64,000 nt of DNA from Seiridium cupressi (taxonomy: Eukaryota > Ascomycota > Sordariomycetes > Amphisphaeriales > Sporocadaceae): assembly GCA_036674765.1 (NCBI GenBank), contig JARVKI010000009.1:372001-436000 (forward strand), written 5' to 3'. Positions within the stretch are counted from its first letter, which is position 1; every line of letters begins with the position of its first letter. Below, piece after piece: positions 11,353-22,055 of this stretch. The notes under the pieces are model-generated. The model made no database searches and was not told where the DNA came from. It was given only the letters and a program-made list of their open reading frames with translations. The translations under genes and the position numbers were made by a program.

Positions 11353-13092
11353 CTCGAGTTCAGTTTGAGCGATCTCCTGAGATGCAGCAAGGAGTCAAAA
11401 CAGATAACCCCAAGGGATTCGCTTTGATGACTCCAGCAGATCAAGTGCTAGATCGAGGTGGAGATGACAAAAAGATGTCAATGGCAGAAGGCTTAATCAA
11501 GACATTTCTTTACACATCATGTCACTAAAGGGTAAGACAGAAAGGTTTGACGGGACAGACAGATCTCAGGTTGGCATGAGATGAAGGAAAGAGCGGCCTG
11601 ATGCATAGCAGGATGCCATCGCCCGTTCCTGCCCGACTGATGTTCAGACAAGCAAACATTCAAGCGACGATGCTGTTTAATCCTGGCTGCCGGCTCTACA
11701 ATTCGATCAAGCCGTTTTCGTAATTTTCCTTGTACATGGATGGCTCCAAGAACACAAGCTGTTTGAGCAACATTCGCTCCAATATTCGGTTGTACTTGCT
11801 GTGATCACAGTGAAGACCCCTGGGGTTGGTGGGAATAATGCATGAATTAGGTATACATCAAGTAATCTATGTTCACTTCTTCGGAACAAGAAGTCCAAAT
11901 TCATGTCTGAATTATCAGGCCAGAGGCTAACATGCAGCAGTGCAGCATCTCGTAGGTGTTTCATGTTCTTGAGGGCAGTCCTAGTCCATCCTCAGATCAC
12001 CTCCCACCACTTCGGCCTCTGACGATGGTCCAGGATCGCCCGCAGCAGCTCCCGGAAGCACTTGTATATCCCGACATCACTCATCTGCATGCGGGCTGCC
12101 TTTCGAGTAATGAGCCGTTGCATCAGGCTGATCGAATCTTGGTTGTGCATGCAGGGTTCCTTCATCGGTAATACCATCGGTGTTCTCAACCTATTGCTGC
12201 ATCTTTATCGTGTTCTGTGATACATTTATCGAGGACTCGCGCCGCTCTGCTCTAGCGAACTGTGGTCTGTGTCATTGGTCTGATAATGTAGTCCTCTCCA
12301 ATTGTCCATCGCACAAGCATACGACGAGGGTCGGTAACATCCGAGGCCCTCTCGCTCAGGCTCCAGGCTCTATCAGAGTATGAATTCTTTCTGATCGCAG
12401 CATACATATGGATTTACTAGGCCGCCTAGCCAACGCTGGTCTCGGTGGAACTAATCAATGACACGGAATGCCAGATTGCATGTTGATTTGTTGCGCGTTA
12501 TAAGAGGCGGCAGCTGGGCACAACGTTCCTTTACTAGTCTGGACTGTCAATCAGCCAATTCCAATCGTTCAGAGGCATGAAGAACGATGGAGGAACGATG
12601 CAGCGGGCATTTGATTCCTTCGTTGGGGGAGATAGATGTCGTCAACCACCATGGTGAAGGTGGAGGTTTTAGCGCTACGAGCTGGTTGCCAGAAGCGGTA
12701 TTCTCGTTTCGGATGGACCTTACCTTAGCGACGAACGGACCGTAGGCGCAATAGACCCTCCAACGGTCCGTTCTTCACTCAACAAGCCCTTGCGCATGTT
12801 AAATGAGGATACCGATGGTCAATGTCTAGGACTGAGCATTTGTAGAAGTAGGAGGCTAGCCTCTCGCTCCTTTTTCTTCAATATTCCCGTATTGAAACTG
12901 GCACGTAGCCGAGGTCCCACCCTCTAAAGGTAAGGTAACCTAAAGACGTCTCCGCTAAGGCGGGCGCATAAGCACTACAACGAAGGCGCTGACCGTGATC
13001 AGACATAGAAAACAGATATCGACTCGGACGCGCCACGGCTGGGCCGCCCTGCGTTCTCACCTGACACGCACGCACTCTTGCCAAGGTTCACC
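11353..13092. other. Divergent intergenic region, protease / DUF829
   Basis: This 1.7 kb separates two divergent genes and must hold both promoters. No gene is supported; open frames are all under 90 codons and mutually overlapping. A perfect inverted repeat at 12733-12773 is listed separately. Confidence 0.4.
12733..12773. promoter_or_regulatory. 11-bp perfect inverted repeat with CGG-type half sites
   Basis: GAACGGACCGT at 12733-12743 is repeated exactly inverted as ACGGTCCGTTC at 12763-12773, with a 19-nt spacer. Each arm contains CGG-N-CCG, the kind of triplet pair bound by fungal Zn2Cys6 regulators, and the two arms could also form a hairpin in RNA. It lies 320 bp before the DUF829 start codon. 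A regulatory role is inference. Confidence 0.45.
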
Positions 13093-13968
13093 ATGGCGTC
13101 AAACGCAGCTACACCGGCGGTGCCGAAACCTCTGGCGATGTTGACCAAGCTCTCGCAGTTCGTCTCATTCTCCGAGCCGACCCAGAAGCCCGCCAACTCG
13201 GCAACTACCGACGCCCCGCAGCTCATCCTGGTTGCCAGCTGGATGGATGCCCGCGACTTACACATCGCCAAGTACATCACGCGGTATCAGTCCTTATATC
13301 CCACTTCCAAAATACTGCTCGTCAAGTTCGTCTTCAAGCATATTGTATGGCAAAAGGAATGCATCAAAGCCGTGCAGCCCGCCATCTCGTATCTTCGGTC
13401 CCAGGTTGACTCGGGATATATTTCTCAGTCTCCCTCGAAGCCGGAAACACTAGTCCATGTGTTTTCAAATGGAGGCGTTGCCAGCACGAAGCATCTGTTT
13501 GAAGAGTACGAGAAGAGCACGGGTCACGTGTTCCCCCTGCACGCGGCAGTGTATGACTCCTGTCCCGGTCTCTACAGCTACTGGGGCGCTTACAACGCGT
13601 CCATCACTGGTGTGCCCAAGGGAATCTGGCGATGGATCATGGCGCCCATCATCCACTTGCTAGACATATATCTCTGGATCATGGCTGTCGTGCTTCGCCG
13701 ACCATACCATCTCCTAATCAACGGAAACTGGCACAACAATCCGGAAAAGACGAAGCAAACCAACCGTGCTTACATATATGGCAAAGGAGATGAGATGGTC
13801 GAATGGAATCACATTGAGCTACATGCACAGCAGGCAGAGGATAAAGGCTTTACGGTGCGTAAGGAGCTTTTCGAGGGAAGCACTCATGTCGCGCACATGA
13901 GGGCCGACGAAGGACGGTACTGGGGAATAGTCACGGAAACGTGGGTAAGGGCTGCCCACGACGGCTAA
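13093..13968 (+). CDS. DUF829 / PaxU-like alpha/beta-hydrolase-fold protein
   Basis: Single-exon protein of 291 residues. The order of features fits the DUF829 (TMEM53/PaxU) family: strand LILVASWMDA near residue 45, a long helix with YITRYQSLYP, the nucleophile-elbow-like HVFSNGG near residue 125, a hydrophobic insert with WRWIMAPIIHLLDIYLWIMAVVL, and near the C-terminus the YIYGKGDEMV strand followed by STHVAHMR, which would place acid and His of a hydrolase-like triad. PaxU was named in the paxilline (indole-diterpene) cluster, but the family also occurs as stand-alone genes, as here: no terpene cyclase or prenyltransferase is seen nearby. The start at 13093 has a CACCATGG context; no upstream ATG lies in frame. 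Enzymatic activity of the family is not established. Confidence 0.85.
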   Translation: MASNAATPAVPKPLAMLTKLSQFVSFSEPTQKPANSATTDAPQLILVASWMDARDLHIAKYITRYQSLYPTSKILLVKFVFKHIVWQKECIKAVQPAISYLRSQVDSGYISQSPSKPETLVHVFSNGGVASTKHLFEEYEKSTGHVFPLHAAVYDSCPGLYSYWGAYNASITGVPKGIWRWIMAPIIHLLDIYLWIMAVVLRRPYHLLINGNWHNNPEKTKQTNRAYIYGKGDEMVEWNHIELHAQQAEDKGFTVRKELFEGSTHVAHMRADEGRYWGIVTETWVRAAHDG

Positions 13969-16900
13969 AGCATGCTCCGCGACAGAATAGAGATGATAGA
14001 CTTACAGAAACTCATCGACTCACGTCTAGAATAGAACGGCATGCCTGACCTTTAGCTGGATCTCAGCCAAGAATCCTCACACTCTTCGTCTCCTTCCTCT
14101 TTCTTATAAATAAATACTATCTAGAAGTGTGTGTTATCTTTGTATTAGAAAGTCGGTGTCGGATTAAAATGATTGAATCGGGTGGTGTTTCGTGTTGGTG
14201 TGTCTGCGCGTTGAAGAAAAAGAAATAGAGCTGGGAGGAACAATGGGAGAACCCTTTTCAATACAACAGCTTCGGCGTTAGCACCCACTTGGAAAAATTT
14301 CAGCTCAAAAATTTACTCCTATCGCACTCTTATACTTCAGAATATACAATTAGATAATGTCGACCGTTCAATTATTATCTTTTTGTAGGTTTTATGCTGA
14401 TATATATGTTATGGTCATGGTATTAGCCATACACGCTATGCAATTGGTATCAGTACGCGAGCAAGTGCAATCCCTCGTAAGATATTCTCGCTGCTTGGCT
14501 AGTAAGCATGTATATGTGCGAGTATTGAATGATATCTTTATCTTCCGAACGTAGCGCAGAGCTCTGAGAATGAGGTGCCAGTTGCTGTGAGTAAGAGTAT
14601 TCGGTTGCCAATAAATGTTATTAGAGCGTGGTGGCAGCTGCTCTAAATAGTGAGCAAACACGCTTCTTTTCAGTATCGACATCCATCCTACAGGAGGCAA
14701 AACTATACAATGGAAAGGGCAAAAAATTGCTGACTTTACCAGCAGTATCATCTCCACCATCCCGATACCCAAGGCTAAAACGAATGCTTTGCAGCTGCAT
14801 GTAATACCATCGTTCCTCTCATGCTGAGCTTTGAATATCCCCAAGTATGCATACCGAAACAAGGAAAAAAAAGAAAAAGAAAAGTCCAGAATGCCTCCTA
14901 TGGTACTAATGCTGCCGTTCTCCCCGCCCGCGAGGGCACATCATCCGGTGCGTTGCCGCTTCTTCCCTCTGTCGTTGTTCTTGCGATTGTGTTGTGCCTC
15001 GCCCGCTGCTTGTTCCTCCTCGACCAAACAAGAATTGCACTCCTGGTCGAACGAGTGCTGATCCATGTTCACTCCATTCCTGCACTCCCCAAATATGCCG
15101 TTGTTCTTAGCTTCTAAACAAGGCAGTTGCTGCGTCAACTCATCCCAGTGGAATTCTCCTCCACATCGTGTACAAGAGCCGGCAAAAAGGACTAGGCGAC
15201 ACATGTCGGGCCGCCGCTGCCGGTGCTTGCTTCGGGAAAACGAGTAAACAAAAGCCTGACTTGATTGGACAGATTCCCGGTATGATCCAGAAGCTAGGGG
15301 AGCATGTCAATAGGGCTGAATGAGGTTGTCAACGCAAGGGGCTTGCTTGCCCTAGGAATATACTTACTCGAAGGTAAGGTGGTCGCACAACGGGCCGCTG
15401 ATCTCGTGGGTGCCCCTTGGCGTAGATCCGTGCAGGGTCTCGAAATAGTGTGGGGTATGGTCTCAGGGATTTCGACGAGGGCCGGCAGAGCAGAAAAGGG
15501 GATAGGAGCAGAGAAGGGTCTTTATGTACATGCGAACCGCCAGCAGTGAGGTTCTCGGTCTGTTGTGCTTCATTGCGTGAGAAAGAGACAGAAGGATCGC
15601 CGGTCTGTCATGTCTCATAACTTCCTCCCAAGAACAAGGCCGGCAGGGAACGATTAAGCTCAGATGTCGGCGGTGCGTCGTGCTTGTTGGCAGTTGATGT
15701 GTGTGGGGATTCCTACACTGCCAAAGTATCTATCTCCATAGTCGACGGTGTGGCACCTGTGATGTGGGAAGATCCGTAGCAAGATTTGTCAAGAATCTCA
15801 CACTCTGCAGCCCTCCAAGCGGGTTGCTCTAGAGCCTGCGGGCACTGGAAAAGACAAGTCCGCCAGTAATGCAAGCTGCAGGCAAGACTGCGCCGTTCCA
15901 GTGCGCCAAAGTATACGCTGGCTTGCGTGTTCAGGAGCACGGAAGTCTGCCGTGACGCACGACCGAGGTGGAGAAAAGTCGAAAGTTGCAGTGGAGGATC
16001 GACCATTCTACTTTGTTAGTTCGTCCTCAGAACTCGGCCGGCTTTGCTGTTTGCTGACTGGGCGCTGTTTAGTTCTTGATCTACCGGAAGCACCCGTTCG
16101 TGTCCCCCTGACCCCTTGCTCGTCGAAGGAAGCGAGGAAATCCTCACGGCGATTCCTCCTCAACCAAATATACTCGCTCCCGATGAGGTCTCGTGCCGGC
16201 CCTGGACGAGCCATGATAGGGCAGACGGCAGCCCTTCAGCCCTGAATGCATGGCGCTCAGGGTCTGCCAACATGGGCGGGCGTCCAGGCCGGTCAAGGCT
16301 TGTCCCCCCACAGCCTAAAGCGGAGAGATTCCCCGGTTCTCGCTACACGGCCGTAGAAACGCTAGGGATCACCTGCAGATCGCAGCATGGCAGATGCAAG
16401 CCAGGCACTGGTGTGATATGGAACTTTTTTCTTCTTCTTCTTTTTCTTCTTCCTCCGCCTCGCCAGGTTCAAGGCCAAGAAAACCGTTAGAATGATGCAT
16501 CGGAGTGCACCACACGAGCGTCGGCATGGCAGCAATGCCCTGTCCATCCCACACCACACTGCCGTCTGTCGAATCATGGCCAGGGCATCTGCCTTGCCCG
16601 CAGACGTCAAATATCCCCCGCGCCGTAACGCCGAGCCAATAATGACCTGTGGCTGACATGTTTCGATGAGTTGCCATGTCCGTGTCCGTCGTCTGCCATT
16701 AGGGTTGAGTGGTTCGTAGCGGCTCCCCATGCGCCTCGGCGCGTGTAATCGCCTGCAGGATGCTGCACAGCCAGCCTGTACTCGAGGCACAGAACGTGCT
16801 GAGGTGCAGTGCCGTTGCTTGCACGAAACGGTGTGCCACATGTGGCCCTATAGGCCCCGGACTGCTCCTTCGCATCGGCCCCGAGCGGCCGCGCAGTAAA

Positions 16901-18353
16901 AAAGACTCTATAGCCCAACGGACCCGATGTGTGGCCAGGGAATGCAAATAGAGGTGCGTCGATGGGTGGGACTCTCAGGCGGGCGGGCCGCAACAAAAGT
17001 ACAAAAAGCCTGCCAACGGCCCGCGCGCTCTACCTGACTGATCGTGATGCCGTTGCTACCTCCACGCAGAGCACGCCGCGCCCGCGTAGCCAGTATCGTG
17101 ATTTCCGACGACATACATGACTTCGTGAACGGTAGGATGGCCCACGAGCGGCTGGAGAGTATGCGCTCGCGCTGAATCTGGGAGCTGCCGAGAGCCCCAG
17201 GTTGTCCCCGGCCAGACTCCCTGGGCAGCCCCCACCGCTTCATGGTTCTCGGCACAGGGCGAGTCGAGGGAGGAAGCACTGCAGTGAGCGATCCGTCCAA
17301 GGAACTTAAGCGCTTTCCGATGTGCCGCAGCAAGGCAGAGATTCGCTGCCGGGGTCTCATTCGACGAAACGCGCGTTGTTGCCCCGGGGGTGTATGTCGA
17401 ATGGCATGGCATCCTCTTGGAGAAAAGCGGACAGGGACCACCGATTAGGAAAACTATTGCGGCTCTTTCGAACATCGTGGAGGGCCTGTCAACTCGATGC
17501 ACGATGCCGACAGCTGCTACTACACCGCCTGCATTAGCCCGATGGGACGACCTGCTCACCCTGGCCCGCCAGCCATGCATGTGAGAGGTGATGTGTGCGT
17601 GTTTGTAGGAGAGGGTGGGGAGGGGTTCGTCGAGGAGCATGTCTCGTCATCCTCGAGGTCATGTTACGCTGTGCGTGCGCGAGAAGGGACCGAGGACGCA
17701 AGTCATCCTCGCAGCAAAAGGACCATAAGAAGCTCTCTCATTGACTGCTCCAGAGGAGGATTATATGCAGTTGGCACGCAGATTGGGTTGCATGGCAGTC
17801 TCGTTCACATTGGTCACTTCTGGAGGTCATCGATCCGCATCGCAGATGCTCAAAGTCCTCTACATTCTTCTCCCGGCGAAGGGGAGACAGGAGAGGGCAC
17901 ATGTCACGCGGCAGATTGGAGGAAGAAGAAAATAAACATTGGCCCCCCTCAAGCACGAAACTCATCGAATCAAGGACAGACCTTTCGTGTCGTCGCAACA
18001 GTGTCAAGTGGATCCCCATTGCATTATTCCTGCTAGGCCCTAATGGGCTGTCAATGCCTAGCTACCTAACTTGCTGTATAACCTCATAGCTAATTACATA
18101 TAGGTATATAAACTGACCGCATGTCCACCGAGTATTACAAGGTATATATGTTGTAATGTTGTCGTATATAAGATGCCGATGTTCCCCCGTGATGCAATGC
18201 AGTAAGCCCTATGCAAAAAGACCAAGATCCTTCGCCGCCGTTCCGAATTGCGAAGAACGCCATTGCCATGCTACGATTCTCAATCCAACTCTAAATTATA
18301 CCCTCCCTAATGCCGTCGTGTTAATGTGCTCGCTTATCATCCAGGAGCTAAGA
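13969..18353. other. 4.4-kb convergent interval without a supported gene
   Basis: The interval lies between the 3' ends of the DUF829 gene and the 1233-residue gene. The right part (about 15.9-17.9 kb) is GC-richer and carries several overlapping open frames of 120-194 codons on both strands; none shows a domain, a signal peptide or consistent splice sites, and overlap in several frames at once is what GC-rich non-coding DNA produces. A pyrimidine (CTT-rich) tract lies at 16424-16460. The left part is AT-richer. I see no tRNA, rRNA or transposase-like sequence. Confidence 0.4.
16424..16460. repeat. CTT-rich polypyrimidine tract
   Basis: Imperfect run of TTC/CTT triplets and T stretches on the plus strand inside non-coding DNA. 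Simple sequence; no function is claimed. Confidence 0.7.
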
Positions 18354-21300
18354 TCATGGTACAATGCTCTGTCGCCATCGGTCGACGCGGTCATACTGTT
18401 GACCGGGCTGCTGCATTGGCATGGGCAGCATTTGCATTTGTAGAGGTGCACCGTTGTAGCCGAGGGCATTCTGATTGTAGCCATTATGCATAGGGTAGCC
18501 ATCAACACCTCCCATACCGTAGGCACTGTTGCCCACCATCCCACCACTCATGGGATTGGGCTGCATACTAGGCGCCTGAACGCCATAGCTGTTTGAAGTG
18601 CCACTCTGTCCGAGTCCGCCGGCAGTACCATCGTTGTATTGCCCCGCCATGTATCCCCCTGAACGGTGAAGATTGGGAGTACTCAGCTTACTCGGCAATT
18701 GAGCCCGGAATCCCGCCAGCTTTTGCTCCTGGCTCTGCTTAAATCTTGCTGCCTCATCTTGTCTAGTCCGCTCCGCATCTGCTCGCGGATCGGTCAGGAC
18801 AGTCCGACGAGTCGCACCAAGCACATCGGCCATCGAGTGGCGCTTGGTGAGCATTGGCGCTGCAGGGGGGAGAAGGGCAGCTCCAGCACCCATTTCCTTT
18901 TCCCGTGCCTCACGTTCTGCTTGGAGACGCCGGCGGCGTTGACCAAGGGTTTCTTCCTCCTCGGGAAGTGCTGCCCTTTCTTTGCCCTTACCGCTAGATA
19001 ACGATTCCTGTTCGCCCTTGAACGTGTCGCCGAGCTGGCTCAGAAGTTCAGTAGAGAAGGCCGCGCTTACTGGGCGAGCTTGTGGAAGAGGGTTGTTCCC
19101 TCCATCCTGCGCCCGAAGACGCCGCATACGCTCTGCCAATGTCTCGCCCTCATGTTCGTCCTCGTCAGGCGTTTGAATTCTCAGACTTGGGCTCGGTGGC
19201 CCGAGACCACCACTCATCCCTAATGCGCCCCCACCACCGCTCAAGGCCATCAGGCTTCGTCGTGGTGCCAAAGTGGGACGACCCTGTAAACGATCGCGGC
19301 GGCGGCTCAGAGGTTCATTGTCTTCAAGGTTCCGGCGCTCCATAAGTCCCAAGGGTCGGTTCATTTCCTGGAAGGAATTTATACCCAAGTTACCATTCTT
19401 TTTGACCGCAAGAAGTCCAAGTGGAACATCTTCATCATCTGATTCATCAGCTGCATCATTGGGATCTTCCCACGCAAGGTTAATCTTTTTTCCTTTTCTG
19501 TTCTTGCGTTCCATTTCCACGACAGCGTCAATCTCTAGAAGAGTGGAATGCATCCCATTAGGATAAAGACTGGTGGGCGCCTTGGTGCGCATTTTCTGTT
19601 GTCGTTTGCGAATCTGCAACTCGGCAAGGAGAGTGGTAGGAGGCCCGTGAAGGGCCGGGTCGTCATCGCTGTACACCTCGCTTTCTTCATCTTGCTCCTC
19701 CACATGCTCACCGTCTATCGATCCTGACAGCTTAGTTCTCTCATCGTCGGACTCGCCGTCGACGTTGCTAGCAAGCTTTGGGCTTGTAATAGTATTACGC
19801 CGATCATCTACCATAGCGCTCTTGATACTGATCTTACTAGGTGCCCGTAAATGAAATATAGAGCTGCGTTTCTTGACTTCCAGCACGTCTGCAGTGCTGG
19901 CTGATCTCATGTGAGACTTGCGTTTCTCAGTGCCGTAAATTTCATTGCCTAATTTGCCGGCGAATGCATGATCCGTGAATGCGGATACTGGTGCCTTGGC
20001 AGATGCATCTAAGATACTGTCGAGAGTGGCCATGGCCGATCCGTCCTTTAGCTCTATATGGGGAGACTCAGACGGCATATCGAAAAAAGCACTCGCCCGG
20101 AGTTGTGGCGGAAGGTTGTTCATAGCATAGGACATGCGAGACTTGCGTTTGTCGGCAGGATCCATGACAGACATCCGAGACTTCCTAGCCTCTTCATTGA
20201 CGGGTTGAGGATTTGGCCGAGACTGTGGCATGGCCTCATCTTCCAACGGGTGTGGTGCGGGCCCAGCTTCAAGGACGGAGTCGGGCTGTGGCAGAGGTGC
20301 TGGGAGATCAGAATTGGACCCAGAGCCTAGAGGATCGAAGAGCGGCTCCGGCAGTACTTCCGGCAGCCAAGCTGCAGACTGTCGGTTTGCTTCAGGCATA
20401 GCACTGAGTACCTGTGATCTACGCTGATTCCTCACAGCAGCCTTGGGCTTTTTGGAGAGCTTCTGTGGTAGGTTAAGCATCATCGGGACACGCGCCGGGT
20501 AGTACATCATCTGCTGCCCAGTCGCCGGGTCCAGATATGACTTTGGCCTGACCGTAGGATTTGTTGGCCCCGATATCCTGGGCCTATTGGGATGCTCATT
20601 GACTGGCATCTGAAGTGTAAGATCCAAGTCAAACGGTGGCTCGAAGGCGTCTTCGTCAGCTTCAGGGGAGCAGTGGGCACCGTCAAAATCGGCAAATGCC
20701 ATTTCTGCCTGTTCGTAAGTGCCTGTAGAACCGGCCGAGGATCTTGGTCTCTGGATATGGTGTTGTGTTTGTGCGGCCTCTATTTCAGCCGTCGCGTCAC
20801 CCCAGTAATCTGTCATGTGGTTGTTGTGATGGTCCGCATTAGGGGTCAATTCAACGTCTTCCAGAGCAGGGATCCGTGTGGTCTCTTCCTCCTCAGGGTG
20901 CGTTCCCAGTTTGTCGGCCTCGTCCATAGCAGCCAAGGTCAAACCGGTTGGCTCCATCTCGGCAATGTCTGTAAGCGACGGCTTGGTCGTTGATTTGGCG
21001 CTTCGTGTGGAACTCTTTCCTGGGCCGTTGCGAGTTAAAAGTTCGCCGGAGTCAGGGTCGGATCGAGAATGCGACGCAGATCGTAGACGGGAGGGATTCG
21101 ATAGCAATGAGTTGTTGGGTGACATGACATAGCCCGCGGGAGAGTAGCCACCGTGACGAGCGGCGTTGTTCGTCTCGAGGATCGAGCTCGCTCCAGAAAT
21201 CTGCCTCGTGAATGGGAATGATTCTTTGTAATCCGGGCCAAATCCCGTGCTGGCCGCTAGTATGGAGGATCGTCGACTGTCGCAGCGCTTCTGTTCTTCA

Positions 21301-22055
21301 TGCAGGTCTCGGATGGCGTCTTCAATCGACGAGGTCATAGACAGCTTCTCGGCCGTCGCTTCAAGTTGGGCGATATTGCTCGCGTGCGAACTGGACCGAC
21401 TTCTCACAGTCGGCGACGGGTGGATGAGGTTGACCCTCTTGGTGGAGGCGGTCCGGAGAATAGGTTTTGGTTTGACGATGGTGGTCTGCTGTGAATCGGT
21501 GCTGCCCTCAATTGGTGCAGGCGACTTTGCCAACGTGCAGCTTGGGTCCCGATTGTGGTTTGTGGTGGCTGTTGGGCCTGTGTTGTCACGGGCGTAAGTT
21601 AGACTTTCAGTGGGTTCCTTCTGTTGATCCGCATCGGGTCTCGTATTGTCCAGATTGGAAATGGGGCTGGAAGGGCCTGATGAGGCTGCATCCACAGCCC
21701 CTGACGATGGCGATAGGAGGTCGTATTCATTTTTGGTAGGCCTCGGGTCTATTGCAGCTGTGGCTCGTGCTGAAGCTGTCACCGATTGGGCCAAGTCCAC
21801 GGCATCGGCGTTATCTGTGGCTGCTTGCGGGATTGACTTTTCCTGATCATGATGAGATGCGGCGACCACCTTGTCTGCAATCCCACGCACTGGATATGAG
21901 TCGCTGTCCATGGACACGGGAGTAAATGTTGAATCGACTGATCGAAGCAGCGGCATTGGTGACGACGACAGCGCGGGCGAGAGAGAGATCGGGGGCGAGG
22001 CGTCATCATTCCTGTCTTGCTCCTCCTGGGCCACCTGGGTGTAAGGGCCAGCCAT
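18354..22055 (-). CDS. Large disordered conserved fungal protein ('cell wall proline-rich'-type annotation)
   Basis: Uninterrupted frame of 1233 residues. Most of it is low-complexity, rich in Ser, Pro, Asp and Glu, with basic-serine clusters that look like phosphorylation sites (RRSS, RSRSSS, RKSRMS). No transmembrane segment or signal peptide is present, so despite the 'cell wall proline-rich protein' name such orthologues carry in genome annotations (from recollection), an intracellular protein is more likely. Conserved-looking blocks are the segment around residues 270-310 (GFGPDYKESFPF), repeated serine/arginine boxes at 590-720, and a basic helical region around residues 960-1130 with two related boxes, TLAERMRRLRAQ and TLGQRRRRLQAE. 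The tail is Gly/Asn/Met/Gln-rich and prion-like. The function is unknown to me. The start at 22055 is the first ATG of the frame with protein-like sequence. Confidence 0.8.
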   Translation of the reverse strand: MAGPYTQVAQEEQDRNDDASPPISLSPALSSSPMPLLRSVDSTFTPVSMDSDSYPVRGIADKVVAASHHDQEKSIPQAATDNADAVDLAQSVTASARATAAIDPRPTKNEYDLLSPSSGAVDAASSGPSSPISNLDNTRPDADQQKEPTESLTYARDNTGPTATTNHNRDPSCTLAKSPAPIEGSTDSQQTTIVKPKPILRTASTKRVNLIHPSPTVRSRSSSHASNIAQLEATAEKLSMTSSIEDAIRDLHEEQKRCDSRRSSILAASTGFGPDYKESFPFTRQISGASSILETNNAARHGGYSPAGYVMSPNNSLLSNPSRLRSASHSRSDPDSGELLTRNGPGKSSTRSAKSTTKPSLTDIAEMEPTGLTLAAMDEADKLGTHPEEEETTRIPALEDVELTPNADHHNNHMTDYWGDATAEIEAAQTQHHIQRPRSSAGSTGTYEQAEMAFADFDGAHCSPEADEDAFEPPFDLDLTLQMPVNEHPNRPRISGPTNPTVRPKSYLDPATGQQMMYYPARVPMMLNLPQKLSKKPKAAVRNQRRSQVLSAMPEANRQSAAWLPEVLPEPLFDPLGSGSNSDLPAPLPQPDSVLEAGPAPHPLEDEAMPQSRPNPQPVNEEARKSRMSVMDPADKRKSRMSYAMNNLPPQLRASAFFDMPSESPHIELKDGSAMATLDSILDASAKAPVSAFTDHAFAGKLGNEIYGTEKRKSHMRSASTADVLEVKKRSSIFHLRAPSKISIKSAMVDDRRNTITSPKLASNVDGESDDERTKLSGSIDGEHVEEQDEESEVYSDDDPALHGPPTTLLAELQIRKRQQKMRTKAPTSLYPNGMHSTLLEIDAVVEMERKNRKGKKINLAWEDPNDAADESDDEDVPLGLLAVKKNGNLGINSFQEMNRPLGLMERRNLEDNEPLSRRRDRLQGRPTLAPRRSLMALSGGGGALGMSGGLGPPSPSLRIQTPDEDEHEGETLAERMRRLRAQDGGNNPLPQARPVSAAFSTELLSQLGDTFKGEQESLSSGKGKERAALPEEEETLGQRRRRLQAEREAREKEMGAGAALLPPAAPMLTKRHSMADVLGATRRTVLTDPRADAERTRQDEAARFKQSQEQKLAGFRAQLPSKLSTPNLHRSGGYMAGQYNDGTAGGLGQSGTSNSYGVQAPSMQPNPMSGGMVGNSAYGMGGVDGYPMHNGYNQNALGYNGAPLQMQMLPMPMQQPGQQYDRVDRWRQSIVP

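Noticed and set aside
14392..14862. 156-codon minus-strand frame
   Set aside because: Codons and amino acids look random, with many Cys/Tyr/Ile next to AT-rich DNA and no homologue I recognise; no promoter context.
16908..18036. Overlapping open frames of 177-194 codons on both strands
   Set aside because: They overlap in several frames in GC-rich sequence, have composition biased to Arg/Ala/Ser/Pro and show no domain or splice pattern.
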